Below are positions 10,380 to 20,749 of a stretch of 64,000 bases of DNA, piece by piece. Position 1 is the stretch's first letter. Each line of letters opens with the position of its first letter. Position numbers and translations under genes: made by a program. The DNA is from Aricia agestis. Its lineage: Eukaryota > Arthropoda > Insecta > Lepidoptera > Lycaenidae. The stretch is from the NCBI RefSeq assembly GCF_905147365.1, contig NC_056413.1:18381501-18445500 (forward strand), read 5' to 3'. The notes beneath the pieces are model-generated. The model saw nothing but the letters and a program-made list of their open reading frames with translations, was not told the DNA's origin and searched no databases.

Positions 10380-10573
10380 ACCAGCGGGAACGCTCTCGCT
10401 CTGACCGCTTTTTGCAAGCTACCGCTTAGAGGGAAATACCTACCGTATTATTAAAGAAATAGAACTAATTTTAGGAAAACATCGTTTTTGGGTGCGCTGT
10501 CTAGTTATAAGCATCAGTAAATATTAAGTCTATGGTTATAAGCATGTTATAAGTAATAAGTATCTTATCTCCG

Positions 10574-10725
10574 GCCGTGTTCGTTTCATTTTTTCGCTGT
10601 TTGGCAGCTGACTGTCAACTTCTTCCAATTTCTGTCAGAACTGTTAGGATGTTATTGAACATGACATTCAATTATGAAGTTGACAGTCAGCTGCCAAACT
10701 GCAAAAAAAATGAAACGAACACGGC
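10574..10725. mobile_element. Foldback MITE with ~50-bp inverted repeats
   Basis: The left arm gccgtgttcgtttcattttt ... tttggcagctgactgtcaac is mirrored at 10680-10725 with few mismatches. The centre is about 50 nt. It sits 220 bp upstream of the PAGR1 start codon, so it may overlap that gene's promoter region. Confidence 0.8.
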
Positions 10726-10942
10726 TATTAACTTTATGGTCATAATATAAAAGAATTGGCTTTGCCTGTCCCGACCGGGACGAATTAAAAAAAAAAACTT
10801 TATGGCCACGACTCACGGATGACGGAACCCGAAGAAGTCGAATTCTAAACGAGATTGATATTGTCATTTGTGTTTGTAAATAAATTTTAATTTATCGTAG
10901 AAAATAACTTATATTTGTACTATTTTTATAAACGTAAAAATT

Positions 10943-11395
10943 ATGGGAACAGAGATTCAAGGTGACGACTGGGATTTACCCTGTTCGGACGATGAACTGT
11001 CCAAAAGTGGTGTGTTCGTTGGAAAGGAGTGGATGCCCGATCCAGACGAGCTCGAAGAACTTTACAAAAACATTGATAAGTCTAACACACTCACTCTAGA
11101 TTGGAAGTGTCCCGGTCGGCGCGCACCCTCACCGGTTCCCGTGAGTAAAGAGAACCAACCAGAAATTCCAACGTCGCCAATTAGAGAGGAAAAGTCTGAT
11201 TTTGATTTTATGGACGAAGTGAGCTCATTGCGACTTAGGGTGAGGCGAGAAGGGGAAGACACGCTAAGAGGTTCAGCTAAGAAGAAAACTACGTCATTTG
11301 ATGGCATTCTGTCTAACATGATAAGGCACAAGAGAATAGAACAACTAGAGAAACAATCTATCACTCCAACTTCCAACACCAGCAGCGGCAGTTGA
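10943..11395 (+). CDS. PAGR1: PAXIP1-associated glutamate-rich protein 1 (PAGR1/Pa1)
   Basis: A single uninterrupted 150-codon frame. The N-terminal half carries DDWDLPCSDDEL, then VGKEWMPDPDELEELYKNI, then LTLDWKCPGRRAPSPVP, the conserved core by which I recognise PAGR1/PA1. The C-terminal part is polar and ends in a short helix rich in basic and glutamine residues (GILSNMIRHKRIEQLEKQ) and a Ser/Thr tail. Known role: a nuclear subunit of the MLL3/MLL4 (KMT2C/D) H3K4 methyltransferase complex, with PTIP. The start is chosen because the ATG follows an AT-rich leader and gives the conserved N-terminus. It converges on TRUB2, 330 bp away. Confidence 0.9.
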   Translation: MGTEIQGDDWDLPCSDDELSKSGVFVGKEWMPDPDELEELYKNIDKSNTLTLDWKCPGRRAPSPVPVSKENQPEIPTSPIREEKSDFDFMDEVSSLRLRVRREGEDTLRGSAKKKTTSFDGILSNMIRHKRIEQLEKQSITPTSNTSSGS

Positions 11396-11556
11396 ATATT
11401 ACATTTAGAATTTAATTATAATGGTGGATATTTCTAGAGAAGATACTAATAATTAAGATGATTTTGCTATGACTTATAAATTATAAAATAGGTGTAAGAA
11501 TTTTGTTAGCAAATGTAAGTAATTTACAAGTTAAGGCAGTTGATACATGTTTTTAT

Positions 11557-11575
11557 GAAATAAATGATTTATTTT
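11557..11575. terminator. Bidirectional poly(A) signal between PAGR1 and TRUB2
   Basis: The sequence gaaataaatgatttattt gives AATAAA on the plus strand (11559-11564), 164 nt after the PAGR1 stop. It also gives AATAAA on the minus strand (11568-11573), about 150 nt after the TRUB2 stop. One near-palindromic site could therefore serve both convergent genes. Confidence 0.6.
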
Positions 11576-11724
11576 TCTTATAAAGTAAAGTAAAGTATCA
11601 CTTGTTTATTCTGTTACTCCTAATTTAACTATCCTACTATTACATCCAAATACTGTAAAATTATTTCTTCACACATAAAAGCAGTGCAGATATATGAATA
11701 TTATCACAGACTTTTTACATATTT

Positions 11725-13366
11725 TTACATAAGATGTGCAGACTGGCGACTCAGAAGCTCTTCACTCTCTTCCAGTATGTGGTGACACTTCCTCTTATTG
11801 TCCAGTATGAACTCCAAATTCCAATGTTTCCGGAGCAAAGCCAGTTCCACATTGAACTTGCCCTGCCGTATACACTGCACTCCTGTGCAATATGCTGATG
11901 TCTTTAGTTGAATCCCTAAATCATGAATTAGTGTCCAAAGATACTTGTCATATTCATTAACTGATTGTATTTCTGAAAAAAAAAAAGAAAATTATGCCAC
12001 ACACAAACATGCTCTACAATACTTGTCAAAAATGTGTACAATACCTTATGTACACATTTCTATTTTCAGTACATTTGCAATATTTAGGTGGTCTTGAGCG
12101 GTATCAGGCTGACGTTACATGACAGTTCGAAAGGAACCAAATTTAAAACGGTAATAGTATGGGAGTTATGTTTCCTTAGTTTTTATTATTCTTAGCTTGT
12201 AACCTAACAGTATCTTTCATAAAATTTGTTATAAATGTATAACAATAAAGAGCAGGAACTTACCCAATGTAAAATTAGGTGAATCAAAATGAACACATTT
12301 TATTCCATATAGAACTGGTAATTTGTTGTTAGCCGGTTTGATGAGACCTTTTGAAGCTAGATCATATGCAGTCTGTGACTCCATATGGACCCCTGACAAC
12401 CTAAAATTTAAGTGAAATTAATAAATTTAATAAGACTTCCTAAAATTTTTATTACATCTTTTAAAATAAAATTATTATAAGTTGGATTCTATTTGCAGGA
12501 CAAGAACTGGGGTTGGTATAAATTGTTTTACTTACTCATACATCGTTTTCTGATGTGCGGCTTGCATGTGAGCTACCACTCTATCTATCTTGTCTCTCGT
12601 GACATGGCCGTAGCTCGACCTCTCCATGGTTCTGCCGTTCCAGAAATATGTATCAGTAGCCTTACCTAGCTGCCCGTGCACTTTGAATGCACGGGTCAGT
12701 CTCGAAATATTTATTTCATATGTAATCCTTGTGCCGCTGTTGATTCCCAATACTAAAAGTAGATGATTTATTTATAAGTATTGATTTAGAGTGAAAATTT
12801 ATGATTAAATGTTAAGGAATGTAACACCATTTTGGTTTTAAGTGTACTCATTCATAACCAAATACCTAGTATAATAGCACAATTCACACAGGTATTGCCA
12901 TTTAAGAGCTGGGAATAAACATGGGACAAATTTGCAGGCAATCTAGTCACAAAGTAGAAAGGATCCTACGTAATACTCCGCTGCTAAACAGCCCCAAGTT
13001 TGTAGCCCAGCTGATCCTGAAGTCATCTTGTGTATAGCGAGGCCCGCAAGCGAGAGGATGGTCGGCGTAGTTCGTGTCAAGCTTCACCGTCATGGGCTCG
13101 TTTGTAGGTCCTTCTATTACAACTCGTTTCTCGAGCGGCCTATCCGGTAAGTTATTTAAATCTAAAATCATATTATCCATTACTTATAAACCTCATGCAA
13201 ATAGATAGGTCTCAAATTGGTTAAAATATGATAACTTCTAACCTCTACACAAATGTGTTGAAATTATGTTTTTAACCTGCCTTATTGGCACAGCTGGTGG
13301 TTTATACACACATATCAACCCGTTGAGATTTTTGAATGCTTTAGCTGCATTCTTTAATTTAGACAT
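11725..13366 (-). CDS. TRUB2: TRUB2-like mitochondrial pseudouridine synthase, five exons
   Basis: Spliced CDS: 13366-13243, 13161-12970, 12752-12536, 12400-12264 and 11972-11725. All introns are GT-AG, phases agree, and the total is 305 codons plus stop. Diagnostic TRUB2 segments: NGLICVYKPPAVP (residues about 16-28), YADHPLACGP, GQLGKATDTYFWNGRTMERS followed by YGHVTRDKIDRV, then KGLIKPANNKLPVLYGIKC, and GIQLKTSAYCTGVQCIRQG near the C-terminus. Known role of the family: pseudouridylation of mitochondrial mRNA, important for mitochondrial translation. The position that should hold the TruB catalytic aspartate reads glycine here (NLGLFSSGVL). An in-frame ATG at 13433-13435 would add 23 residues; I prefer 13366 because it starts MSKLKNAAKAFKNLNG. 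A LINE tail lies just upstream. Confidence 0.93.
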
Positions 13367-13731
13367 TTTTGTTATTCTAAAATCTAATGTAAGAAGAAAA
13401 TTTGACAAAAGCAAATGACAATTACAATTTGACATCGTAGTTAAATATTTATTTTTTTTATTTTATTTTACGGGCCTGGATAGTAGTTCTTTTAGCCCAA
13501 TCGAAATTAAATACAAGTCACAAACTATATAGAAATTAGGGTGCTAACGCAAATTATTAAAGTTTTTTCTCAATATTTTTAAAAAAGCTGTAAAGCGGCC
13601 CTTATAAAGTACTTTTCTGAAGTAAGTCTTTCAAAGACAAGTTGTCTATGCTTAGGTGGCTGTCACTGTCACTGTCAACTTTGTCCGTTATTTCACTGAT
13701 TTCACTACACAACATTAGGCTAAGACAAATA

Positions 13732-14196
13732 TTAACTAGTTATCTGTGGTGCGATATTATGCTTTCCACATTGAAGAACCAGATGATCAAGAGTCTCCTC
13801 TTCAACGCCGCAGTCACAAAGTGAGCTATTTACCATCTTCAATTTGTATAGATGAGATTTAATTTGGCAATGCCCAAATCTCATCCTGTTCATAGTAACT
13901 ATGAATGATCTAGACATTTCTTCCAATTTATGGTACCACGGTTTGGCGGGCGGGAGCTTTTGTATGTCGTAATACCATTTTCCTTTTTCAGACGACGTTT
14001 GGGTAAAGTATGCCTTGAACAACTCTCCCAGGCAGTCTTTCATAGGAGCATGTATATCCGTACACGGTATGTGCTGTAGTTGACTGTGGTCTTCGTTTGG
14101 ATCTCCTCTTGCTGCTGCATCAGCTTCTTCGTTGCCAGTTATTCCAGAGTGAGAAGGTACCCAAATGAATTTAACATTTTTACTATCAATATACAT
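13732..14196 (-). pseudogene. LINE ORF2 C-terminal fragment: RNase H and zinc motif
   Basis: KFIWVPSHSGITGNEEADAA is the C-terminal signature of the RNase H domain found in non-LTR retrotransposons. Downstream MNRMRFGHCQIKSHLY and SSLCDCGVEEETLDHLVLQC form the usual CxC...HxxxxC zinc element. The upstream RNase H half and the whole reverse transcriptase are missing; the codons before 14196 are out of frame. Confidence 0.8.
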
Positions 14197-14559
14197 ATGG
14201 TACAGAATTTGCTTAATTTTAGTATCAAATAGTTTGTATTAAATTTTAAGTGTAATAAGAAGAGGTTTTTTACTATTAAGATTTTCAACGTTAAATTGAC
14301 ATATTTTCAAAAAATTACTATCCATGTTTATGGTTATTTAATAATTCTTCTTTTATTACAGATGTCGTCATTTTTTTATTACTGTTACTTAAATTTACTA
14401 ATGTTGCTACTAAAGACTTTAAAATATTATCGCTTTTTAATATACCTTGCATTAATTCCTCATTAGTTATCTCACGTTTTTTAGATGGTAATGCCGGGAA
14501 ATCAGTGCTTTAATATGCCAAACTGTAAGTGTGGTCAGTGTTTTTAGTCACATTTGCGT

Positions 14560-15387
14560 ATGCCATTTTATTTTGTTTTTCCAATATTTTCTTTTGCTTA
14601 ACCGGACAATTTCTAGATATAGCAAGATGTGGTCTACCACAGTTGGCACAATGCAGTGCCTGATCATCAGGGCACTGAGAATAATGAAGTTACTTAGAAC
14701 AAATCGAACATTTTTGGACACATTTACATATTTTAGCATGGTGATTAAATTTAAAGCATTTGTAGCATTGCAGCAAAGGAGGGTTATATTAATATACTTT
14801 ATAATTAAAAATATCTAAGGCCACAGATTGAGGTAATATATTCGAGAGAAATGTAACAGAAACCGTTTGAAACGGTTTTACTTTACCATTTACTTTTTTG
14901 GTAAACCTTCTCACTCCAATAATTTCGTATGATGAAGTTAACTTTTTGAAGAGGTCTTCATTGCTTATCTTAGTTGGTACATACCGTAATACACCGATTT
15001 TTTCAATGCTCCTAGCTGGGATAAATGCTTTTAAATTGTTCTTACAATGGAAGGCTTCATTCAGTAAGTAATTATTACCATAACTTGCCTGGGAGAATGA
15101 TATTGCTATTTTATTAGCTGCTACTCGTTTTATTCCAGTCATTCTTTGAAGATGGATGTCAGTGTAAGTGGATTTTTGTTGCCGATATTGCTATCGGCCT
15201 GGGTAGATTCGGTATATACTATGTACTCCTGAGAGTGGGACTTCTCAGGGAACAAGCGTCTGTAGCCGGGTTTGCTATAGGGGATGTAAAATGACTCATC
15301 GAGAACATCCCTGTCTTCGTCAGTATCAGGCCCTCGCGGCCTTTTTCTACCGGGTTTCCCAGGGGCTGTCCCCCCAGGATCCTCCAT
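14560..15387 (-). pseudogene. LINE ORF1 (gag-like), frameshifted
   Basis: The frame opens MEDPGGTAPGKPGRKRPRG (ATG at 15385-15387). It is broken at about 15140, where the stop overlaps a new ATG (ATGA), then continues as a second frame with AFHCKNNLKAFIPARSIEKI, typical of Jockey-type ORF1. Near 14800 it shifts again into CYKCFKFNHHAKICKC and, past a stop, LHCANCGRPHLAISRNC, which are CCHC zinc knuckles. At least two frameshifts and one stop show it is dead. Confidence 0.7.
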
Positions 15388-15569
15388 TTTAACGTCTATT
15401 ATTCCACCGTTTTGCGCTGTTTTCTTATTAAAATTCTTTATAAAAACTATTTTAAATAATTAAATTTCGCAAAAGTTGAAAAAATACGCTTCTCTTTTTA
15501 AAAAGCCCGCCAACTTTTTCGGGATGACACTACGATGTAATGGCGGCTCTCGACATAGGCGAACGCGTT

Positions 15570-15597
15570 GGCCAACGCGTCTGCAGACGCGTTGGCC
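15570..15597. repeat. 28-bp perfect GC-rich palindrome
   Basis: The sequence ggccaacgcgtctg is followed at once by its exact reverse complement. Several more copies of cgttggcc occur within 15560-15660 in both orientations. It may be the core of a decayed foldback element whose arms I could not delimit. Confidence 0.7.
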
Positions 15598-15782
15598 CAA
15601 TGTGTAAAACGGGCGTTCGCGCGTTGGCCGTAGGTATTTAGACGTTGGCCGACGATATTCTCCATTATAATACGCACATGTGTCGTGATTCGTAATTAAT
15701 CGTGCCTGAGGCGATACCATTGGACGATCTGCGTGTATGGGCCAATGCATTTTAATGCGTTAGCATTCTATATATTATAGTT

Positions 15783-15840
15783 TGTGGTCCAATGGTATCG
15801 TCTCATAGCACGAGGCTTCGTGACGATAATATATGTACTA
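15783..15840 (+). repeat. Repeat with tggtatcg...cgtgacg motif
   Basis: The piece gtggtccaatggtatcgtct followed by atagcacgaggcttcgtgac is echoed in inverted orientation at about 15675-15727 and, diverged, on the minus strand at 34263-34340. The order of motifs is vaguely tRNA-like, so this could be a SINE head, but no tail was recognised. Confidence 0.35.
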
Positions 15841-15846
15841 GACCAA

Positions 15847-15950
15847 TGGTCCCCAAACTTATTTTCATGCGGGCCACACACATGTTTTGGTCTTGGTGTC
15901 GGGGGCCGCAACAAAAATTTTTTAGAGTTAAAAAATAACATTCTTCAAAA
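15847..15950 (+). mobile_element. Possible hAT-type left end
   Basis: caatggtccccaaacttatt resembles the left terminus of the hAT MITE at 40712 (cagaggttcccaaacttatt). No matching right end or 8-bp duplication was found, so only one end may survive. Confidence 0.3.
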
Positions 15951-16029
15951 TAGTGGAAAAATTTTTACGACTATCACGCAGACATATTGTTATTTTGCCG
16001 GTGGGCGTGAATTTTAAAATTGTTTAACA

Positions 16030-16688
16030 TTACGTGAAATAAAAATTTGCCACTCTACTTTTCAAAATTGATCAAAATAGAAAAAGTATGCATAAATTAA
16101 ATTTGATAGCGATGTTCGATGTAATATATAATACATTTTTAGAAAATGTACAAATAACCTCTTAATTAGAGGATTTAAACCATTAAAACATTAAATTACT
16201 GAGGGAAAACAGAATTTTGGTTCCTATTGTGTTACCTTTTCTTTGAACAATATCTTAAAAAGTTGCATATTTTTCCTTTTGATATAGTTATTTAATAAAA
16301 ATATAAATAAAAAATAAATCAATAAAGTGAAAATAATAAATTTAAATTGTAATTTATCGTTAAATTTCGCTATAGACTTTTTTTCTGTGTTACCTTGACA
16401 GCAAATACATAAAGTTTTGTTTAAATACATAATATAAGTACCTGAATTCCAGTTTGTATCTATTATTAAAATTAGGTATTGGTTCTTTTAACTAGCAGCT
16501 AAATTATTAATTTTGGTAGAATATAAACGAAATTAATTAAAAAGAACGACAATGAAAATGTTGGGACAGTAACAAAGAAGGAGTACTGATAACAAAGGAG
16601 GAAATGTAAAGCTGTGTTCATGACATATCTAATAAAAATGAGTTTTATGAGCATTTCTCTTTTAAATTCCCATTTGTACATAATACTA
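16030..16688. other. AT-rich stretch, nothing recognised
   Basis: Very AT-rich sequence with no convincing frame, inverted repeat or known repeat landmark on either strand. Confidence 0.4.
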
Positions 16689-17023
16689 TGTCCCACGACT
16701 GGGTGAAAAAATTGAATGTCGTTTCAGTAAAATGTGTTATTATTTTTTATCCATAGGTCGTTTTATAATCTCCCGAAAAATATGAACACAATACAGTAAA
16801 ATATGATTGATTTTCTAGTAAAATTAAATAAAAAACCAAAACAACATCATTTTTAAAGTATGAAAAAATGAATGTCCCATTTTAAAATACGTAACTTTTT
16901 ATTCAATCTATTCATATAACTTACTGTCTCGTGTGTTGTTTTCTATGGTGTGACTGCTTTTACTAGTTAAGTCTAATTAATTACTAAAATTTTACTTTTT
17001 TGTATCCTAGATAATATTATTAT

Positions 17024-17735
17024 TAGAGATGTGCCGATCATGACTTTGGCCGACTAGCCGATTAGTCGGCTGCAAACAAGCCGACTAATCGGCCGACTAG
17101 TCGGCCAAGCCAATCATAGTTTCGGAAGTTTCCGTAATGCTTTTTTAGTACTGTTTCGCGTCGCACACGCCGCCTGCAAACGTATCGAATCGTTTTGAGT
17201 ATTTTTACTTCGCGTACGTTACTTTATTTTGTTTAGCTGTGGTTTTCAGTAAATATTTCATGTACAGTTCGACAAGGCTTTATTTGAACGTGGGTGACAT
17301 TGACGGGAGCGCTACTGGTAAAGGAGAACTGTCAAACACATGTCAAAAATGACCAAATTCTATGATAATTGACAGAAGCGTTTAGTTCCTTTTCTCGCCA
17401 CGTTCAAATAAAGCCTTGTCGAACTGTATATGAAATCTCGAATTAATAATACATACTTAATTTGTTATTAAAATTATATTTACAAAAATAATTTCTTTAC
17501 TAGCAAGTAATTTCAGAAACACTTCATTTAATTTTAAAATGTGTACCACTGATTGAGTGTGATCTGAACACATTATAATTAATAATAATCAAGGATTTTC
17601 TTTAATATAATTTCAATAACAGCAAAAAAGTAAAAAGCCGATTAGTCGGCGCTTTTTGCCGACTATTCGCCGACTACAAAAGTGGCCGGATAGTCGGCTT
17701 TACCGACTAGTCGGCGACTAGTCGGCACATTTTTA
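17024..17735. mobile_element. hAT-type element, 8-bp duplication ATTATTAT
   Basis: Ends TAGAGATGTGCCGA and (complement) TAAAAATGTGCCGAC; target duplication ATTATTAT at 17016-17023 and 17736-17743. The subterminal parts are arrays of gccgactagtcgg. A family A MITE sits inside it (17265-17425). The opposite arm of the enclosing foldback keeps the same site with a single ATTATTAT, confirming the insertion point. Confidence 0.88.
17265..17425. mobile_element. MITE family A, intact copy in the hAT element
   Basis: Ends CAGTTCGACAAGGCTTTATT and its complement; TA at 17263-17264 and 17426-17427. At 161 bp it is the best preserved copy and the reference for 631-770 and for the split copy at 2141/7440. 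Confidence 0.88.
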
Positions 17736-18067
17736 ATTATTATGAATAGTTTAATACCAAATATTCGACAGTTTTGCTAAAAAACTGTGGTGTCTGGATT
17801 TTTCGGCTGCGGACATTGTCATTTTTCTAGCCTGTTGACAATATAAGCTAGCCTTTATAAAGTTCCTCGCATTGTTACCTAGCTTTCTTTTGATACGTTA
17901 CCACGAAAAAGTAACACAGTAAGAAGTAACACAACACGTCGTTAATGTTTTGAGTGTTTGTTTTTGGATTATTTTTTAGCAAAACTATCCAATATTAGGT
18001 ATTAAATTGTTCATAATAATATTATCTAGGATACAAAAAAGTAAAATTTTAGTAATTAATTAGATTA

Positions 18068-18164
18068 AGGGCTTGTATCACCACTTTCTGATAAAGTGCC
18101 TAATAGGCTATTTACAACTTTTGGTTATTGGTGGAGCCATATCAGGAAGTGGTGAAACAGGCCC
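18068..18164. mobile_element. Short MITE in right arm of foldback
   Basis: Inverted ends agggcttgtatcaccacttt and its near complement (aagtggtgaaacaggccc), flanked by TTA (18065-18067, 18165-18167); TA is an alternative reading. The left arm has the uninterrupted sequence (tactagttaagtctaatt, about 16961-16978), which marks this as an insertion. Confidence 0.8.
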
Positions 18165-18741
18165 TTACCTAGTAAAAGCAGTCACACAATAGGAAACAAC
18201 ACACGCGTATTGAAGACCCGTGCTCTCGTGTATTTTGCCGAACTGGCCGCATAAACAGTGATAGCTGCTAATTTTACCAGCGCAAATAATGCCAGTCTTG
18301 GTAGTTTTTATTTCCTGAAGTGTACTAAAATGGGTAACACAAGAGGAAATTACTTTTTGGAACTTTTTCTGGGACGCGGTTTATTAATAAATTTTACCGC
18401 TATTTACTGGTTTTATATTAACAAAGCAGTCAAAAATTGAATCTTATTAATATTGAGCAAAGATCAAATACAAAAATAATGTGGGTTTTATAAATAAATT
18501 TAAATTTATTTCAATTCAAAGTTACATATTTTAAAATGGAACATTTATTTTTTCATACTTTGAAAATTATTGTTTTGGTTTTTTATTTAATTTTAATAGA
18601 AAATTAATCATTTATTGTATTATTTATATATTTTTTGGGAAATTATAAAATGAACTTTGAGTAAAAAATAACAACACATAAATTTACTGAATTTACTGAA
18701 ACTACATATTCAATTTTTTCGCCCAAAGTCATGGGACATAT

Positions 18742-18883
18742 GGCGGGCGCCAGACATGTGATCAAATACACAAATTCGCCAAGTGTGGCACTGACATTTG
18801 CCTATTTGTGCAAAGTTAATTGCTGGCATTTTCCTATTTGTGCAAAGTTTGCTCAAACTTTGAAGCCCATGTCTGGCGCCGGC
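18742..18883. mobile_element. MITE family B, copy 2
   Basis: Same 142-bp unit as 8404-8544, with ends ggcgggcgccagacatg and catgtctggcgccggc. It abuts the right end of the foldback element. Confidence 0.82.
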
Positions 18884-19079
18884 TATGTACAAGTGGCAAG
18901 TTAAAAAAGAAACGCTCATATCTACGCTTGCGGCACAAGCAATATTAGTCCCTATAGGGATATGTCATATTGCTATACTGTGCTTGCGGCTTGTGCGGCG
19001 GGCGGCCACGGCATAAAAAAATTGATTGTCTATGAAAATTCTTTTTATGGCAACATTGAAATGTTGTCAATATAATTTT

Positions 19080-19529
19080 TTGACAGTAGTCAGTAATACG
19101 GGTAACGGGCTACGGCATACGACGTCGCGACGTAGGTATCTACTGACACCTGACACTGACAACTGACATCTGTGACGTCTTGACATTTCCCAGTTCAAAT
19201 ATCAATTTGTGTGTGAAAATAAAATTGTATCGCGCAATGGCTGAAAGTAGACCGTAGACGAGACGTTTAGTTTAGTAGTGTATCTCGGCCGCTTTTATCC
19301 TGTTCTTTCATTAGAACAATTCAATTCGATATCGTGAACTCGTGTGGAATTGTTGTGGACTAATAAGTGTATGAGACAGTGAAAATAAAGTCTTTTGCTT
19401 TTCTGACCCAACAGTTTTGGGAAGTAACTTCGTTGGAAATAATCTTATTGGTATGTAAGTTTTGCACTAATATGATGTTAGTATGTACACAAAGGATTCT
19501 AGAAGTAAATTATTCGTTAAGGAGGTCGA
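19080..19529 (+). promoter_or_regulatory. Candidate promoter and untranslated first exon
   Basis: The interval is unlike the repeats around it. It holds reiterated gaca/tgaca motifs (19130-19190) and then a mixed leader-like stretch, ending at a strong 5' splice site (ggaggtcga|gtaagtat, intron from 19530). The first ATG after the leader (19237) runs into a stop after a few codons, so any exon here would be non-coding. Which gene it would serve is unknown; EEIG1 lies downstream on the same strand but 29 kb away. Confidence 0.2.
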
Positions 19530-20000
19530 GTAAGTATATGTTTAAATGTGGTGTCTGCTTCTACAAGCATGTATGGGTTAGGCCTCCAATTCATTGTGGA
19601 CTGGCGTCCGCCGCCTTCTAGTATAGGTTTCGGTCGCGTCACGTAGCTTGTGCTAAGTATTTTCTTCATTTGGTAGTTATTTCCTAAATTTCATCGTTTA
19701 TATTGTGTTTTCTGAGCCCATGATATTTTTGTTTTACTTACTGTAATTGTTGAATGGAATGTCTCACTATGGGTAGGTCCATAAATGGTTTGTAAATTAA
19801 TTCTGTTTACTTGGATTCATTAAATAACCGTTTTTTTTTCAAACTTTTAAAACAGTGTCAGAAAATAAACATGTATTTCATATTTTTGGTTCAACAAGCA
19901 TTACAGCATAACATCCTTAAAAATATTTGTGCCATCATGATACTGAAGAAGTTTTATGATAAAAAGCAGCGCAGATTGATTTTATTATAACATTTTCAAC

Positions 20001-20188
20001 TAGGCGTAGCGCAGACGGCAGACTATCCGTGACACACTTTTTAGTCTGTGGAAATAGAACCTATGCATATGCAGTAACGCGCCCGACTTTTTGCGCGTCA
20101 TGTGCGTTACTGCATATAATTGCATAGGTTCTATTTCCATGGACTAAAAAGTGCGTCACGAATAGCCTGTCGTCTGCGCTGCGCCCTA
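20001..20188. mobile_element. Foldback MITE, 'taggcgtagcgcagacggca'
   Basis: About 80 bp at the left (taggcgtagcgcagacggca, then cactttttagtc and ggaaatagaacctatgca) is mirrored at the right with few differences. The loop is GC-rich (gcgcccgactttttgcgcgtc). No clear target duplication. Confidence 0.8.
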
Positions 20189-20559
20189 GAGAGATCTTGA
20201 TGAGCTAAAATCTTTTATGAATAATAAAATTAAACTATCTGTTAATCTGTTTAAACATTTAAAATAGACTGTCACAAAATAAAAGAAACAAAACTATGTT
20301 GTTACTTAAACTAATTAATCTAATTATTCTGCTTTAAATCATGACATGTTTGTCCCTATAATAGTGTGTTACTTAACATTTGGTGTAGAAATAATTTGAA
20401 TCACCTCTATCAAACATAACCCTCCTGGCAGTCGGCTAAAAACAACAATGCCAACCCCTTTTTCACCCTTTTTATTCTTGTTATTGAATTGTTACATTTT
20501 TTTTATTTAACACATCTGATATTGATTACAACAATGTTATTGCAAATTTTGTTGCTGCA

Positions 20560-20720
20560 TACAGGTGTAAGAATTTTTAATAAATACAAATAATTTATTT
20601 CCAGAAAAATACAATATTATACAACTTCAAATTAAGACAAATCCCCACACTAGGCATAGCCTGTCCTGTGGGGCCAGAATTAGGTACATGCTTGCCATAG
20701 GAACCTCATAATATTATAAG
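20560..20720 (-). repeat. Possible LINE 3' end on the minus strand
   Basis: Read on the minus strand, tggccccacaggacaggcta and tgcctagtgtggggatttgt precede an AATAAA-type stretch (ggaaataaattatttg). I associate this order with LINE 3' regions in moth DNA, but there is no coding match to support it. Confidence 0.3.
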
Positions 20721-20749
20721 AAAACTTAAGAAGTGCTTATAAACCAGTC

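Larger units (their letters stand above)
13441..15425 (-). mobile_element. Internally deleted Jockey/I-like LINE
   Basis: Read on the minus strand, it has a short leader, an ORF1 (from 15387, frameshifted) with zinc knuckles near 14600-14790, a gap where endonuclease and reverse transcriptase should be, an RNase H domain with C-terminal zinc motif (14196-13732), and an A-rich tail at about 13475-13441. A full element of this kind would be several kb longer, so about 3 kb of ORF2 has been lost. The exact 5' end is uncertain. Confidence 0.75.
16689..18738. mobile_element. Large foldback transposon with TA duplication
   Basis: Left arm from 16689 (TGTCCCACGACTGGGTGAAA) and right arm ending at 18738 (tttgggcgaaaaaattg in complement) are diverged inverted copies for several hundred bp. 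They share ttattaattacta-type and ttttgtatcctagataatat blocks and reach the centre near 17780 and 17975. TA flanks both ends (16687-16688, 18739-18740). The left arm holds a 712-bp hAT element and the right arm a 97-bp MITE plus about 270 bp of extra sequence. The centre (17790-17975) has no coding frame. Confidence 0.75.
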
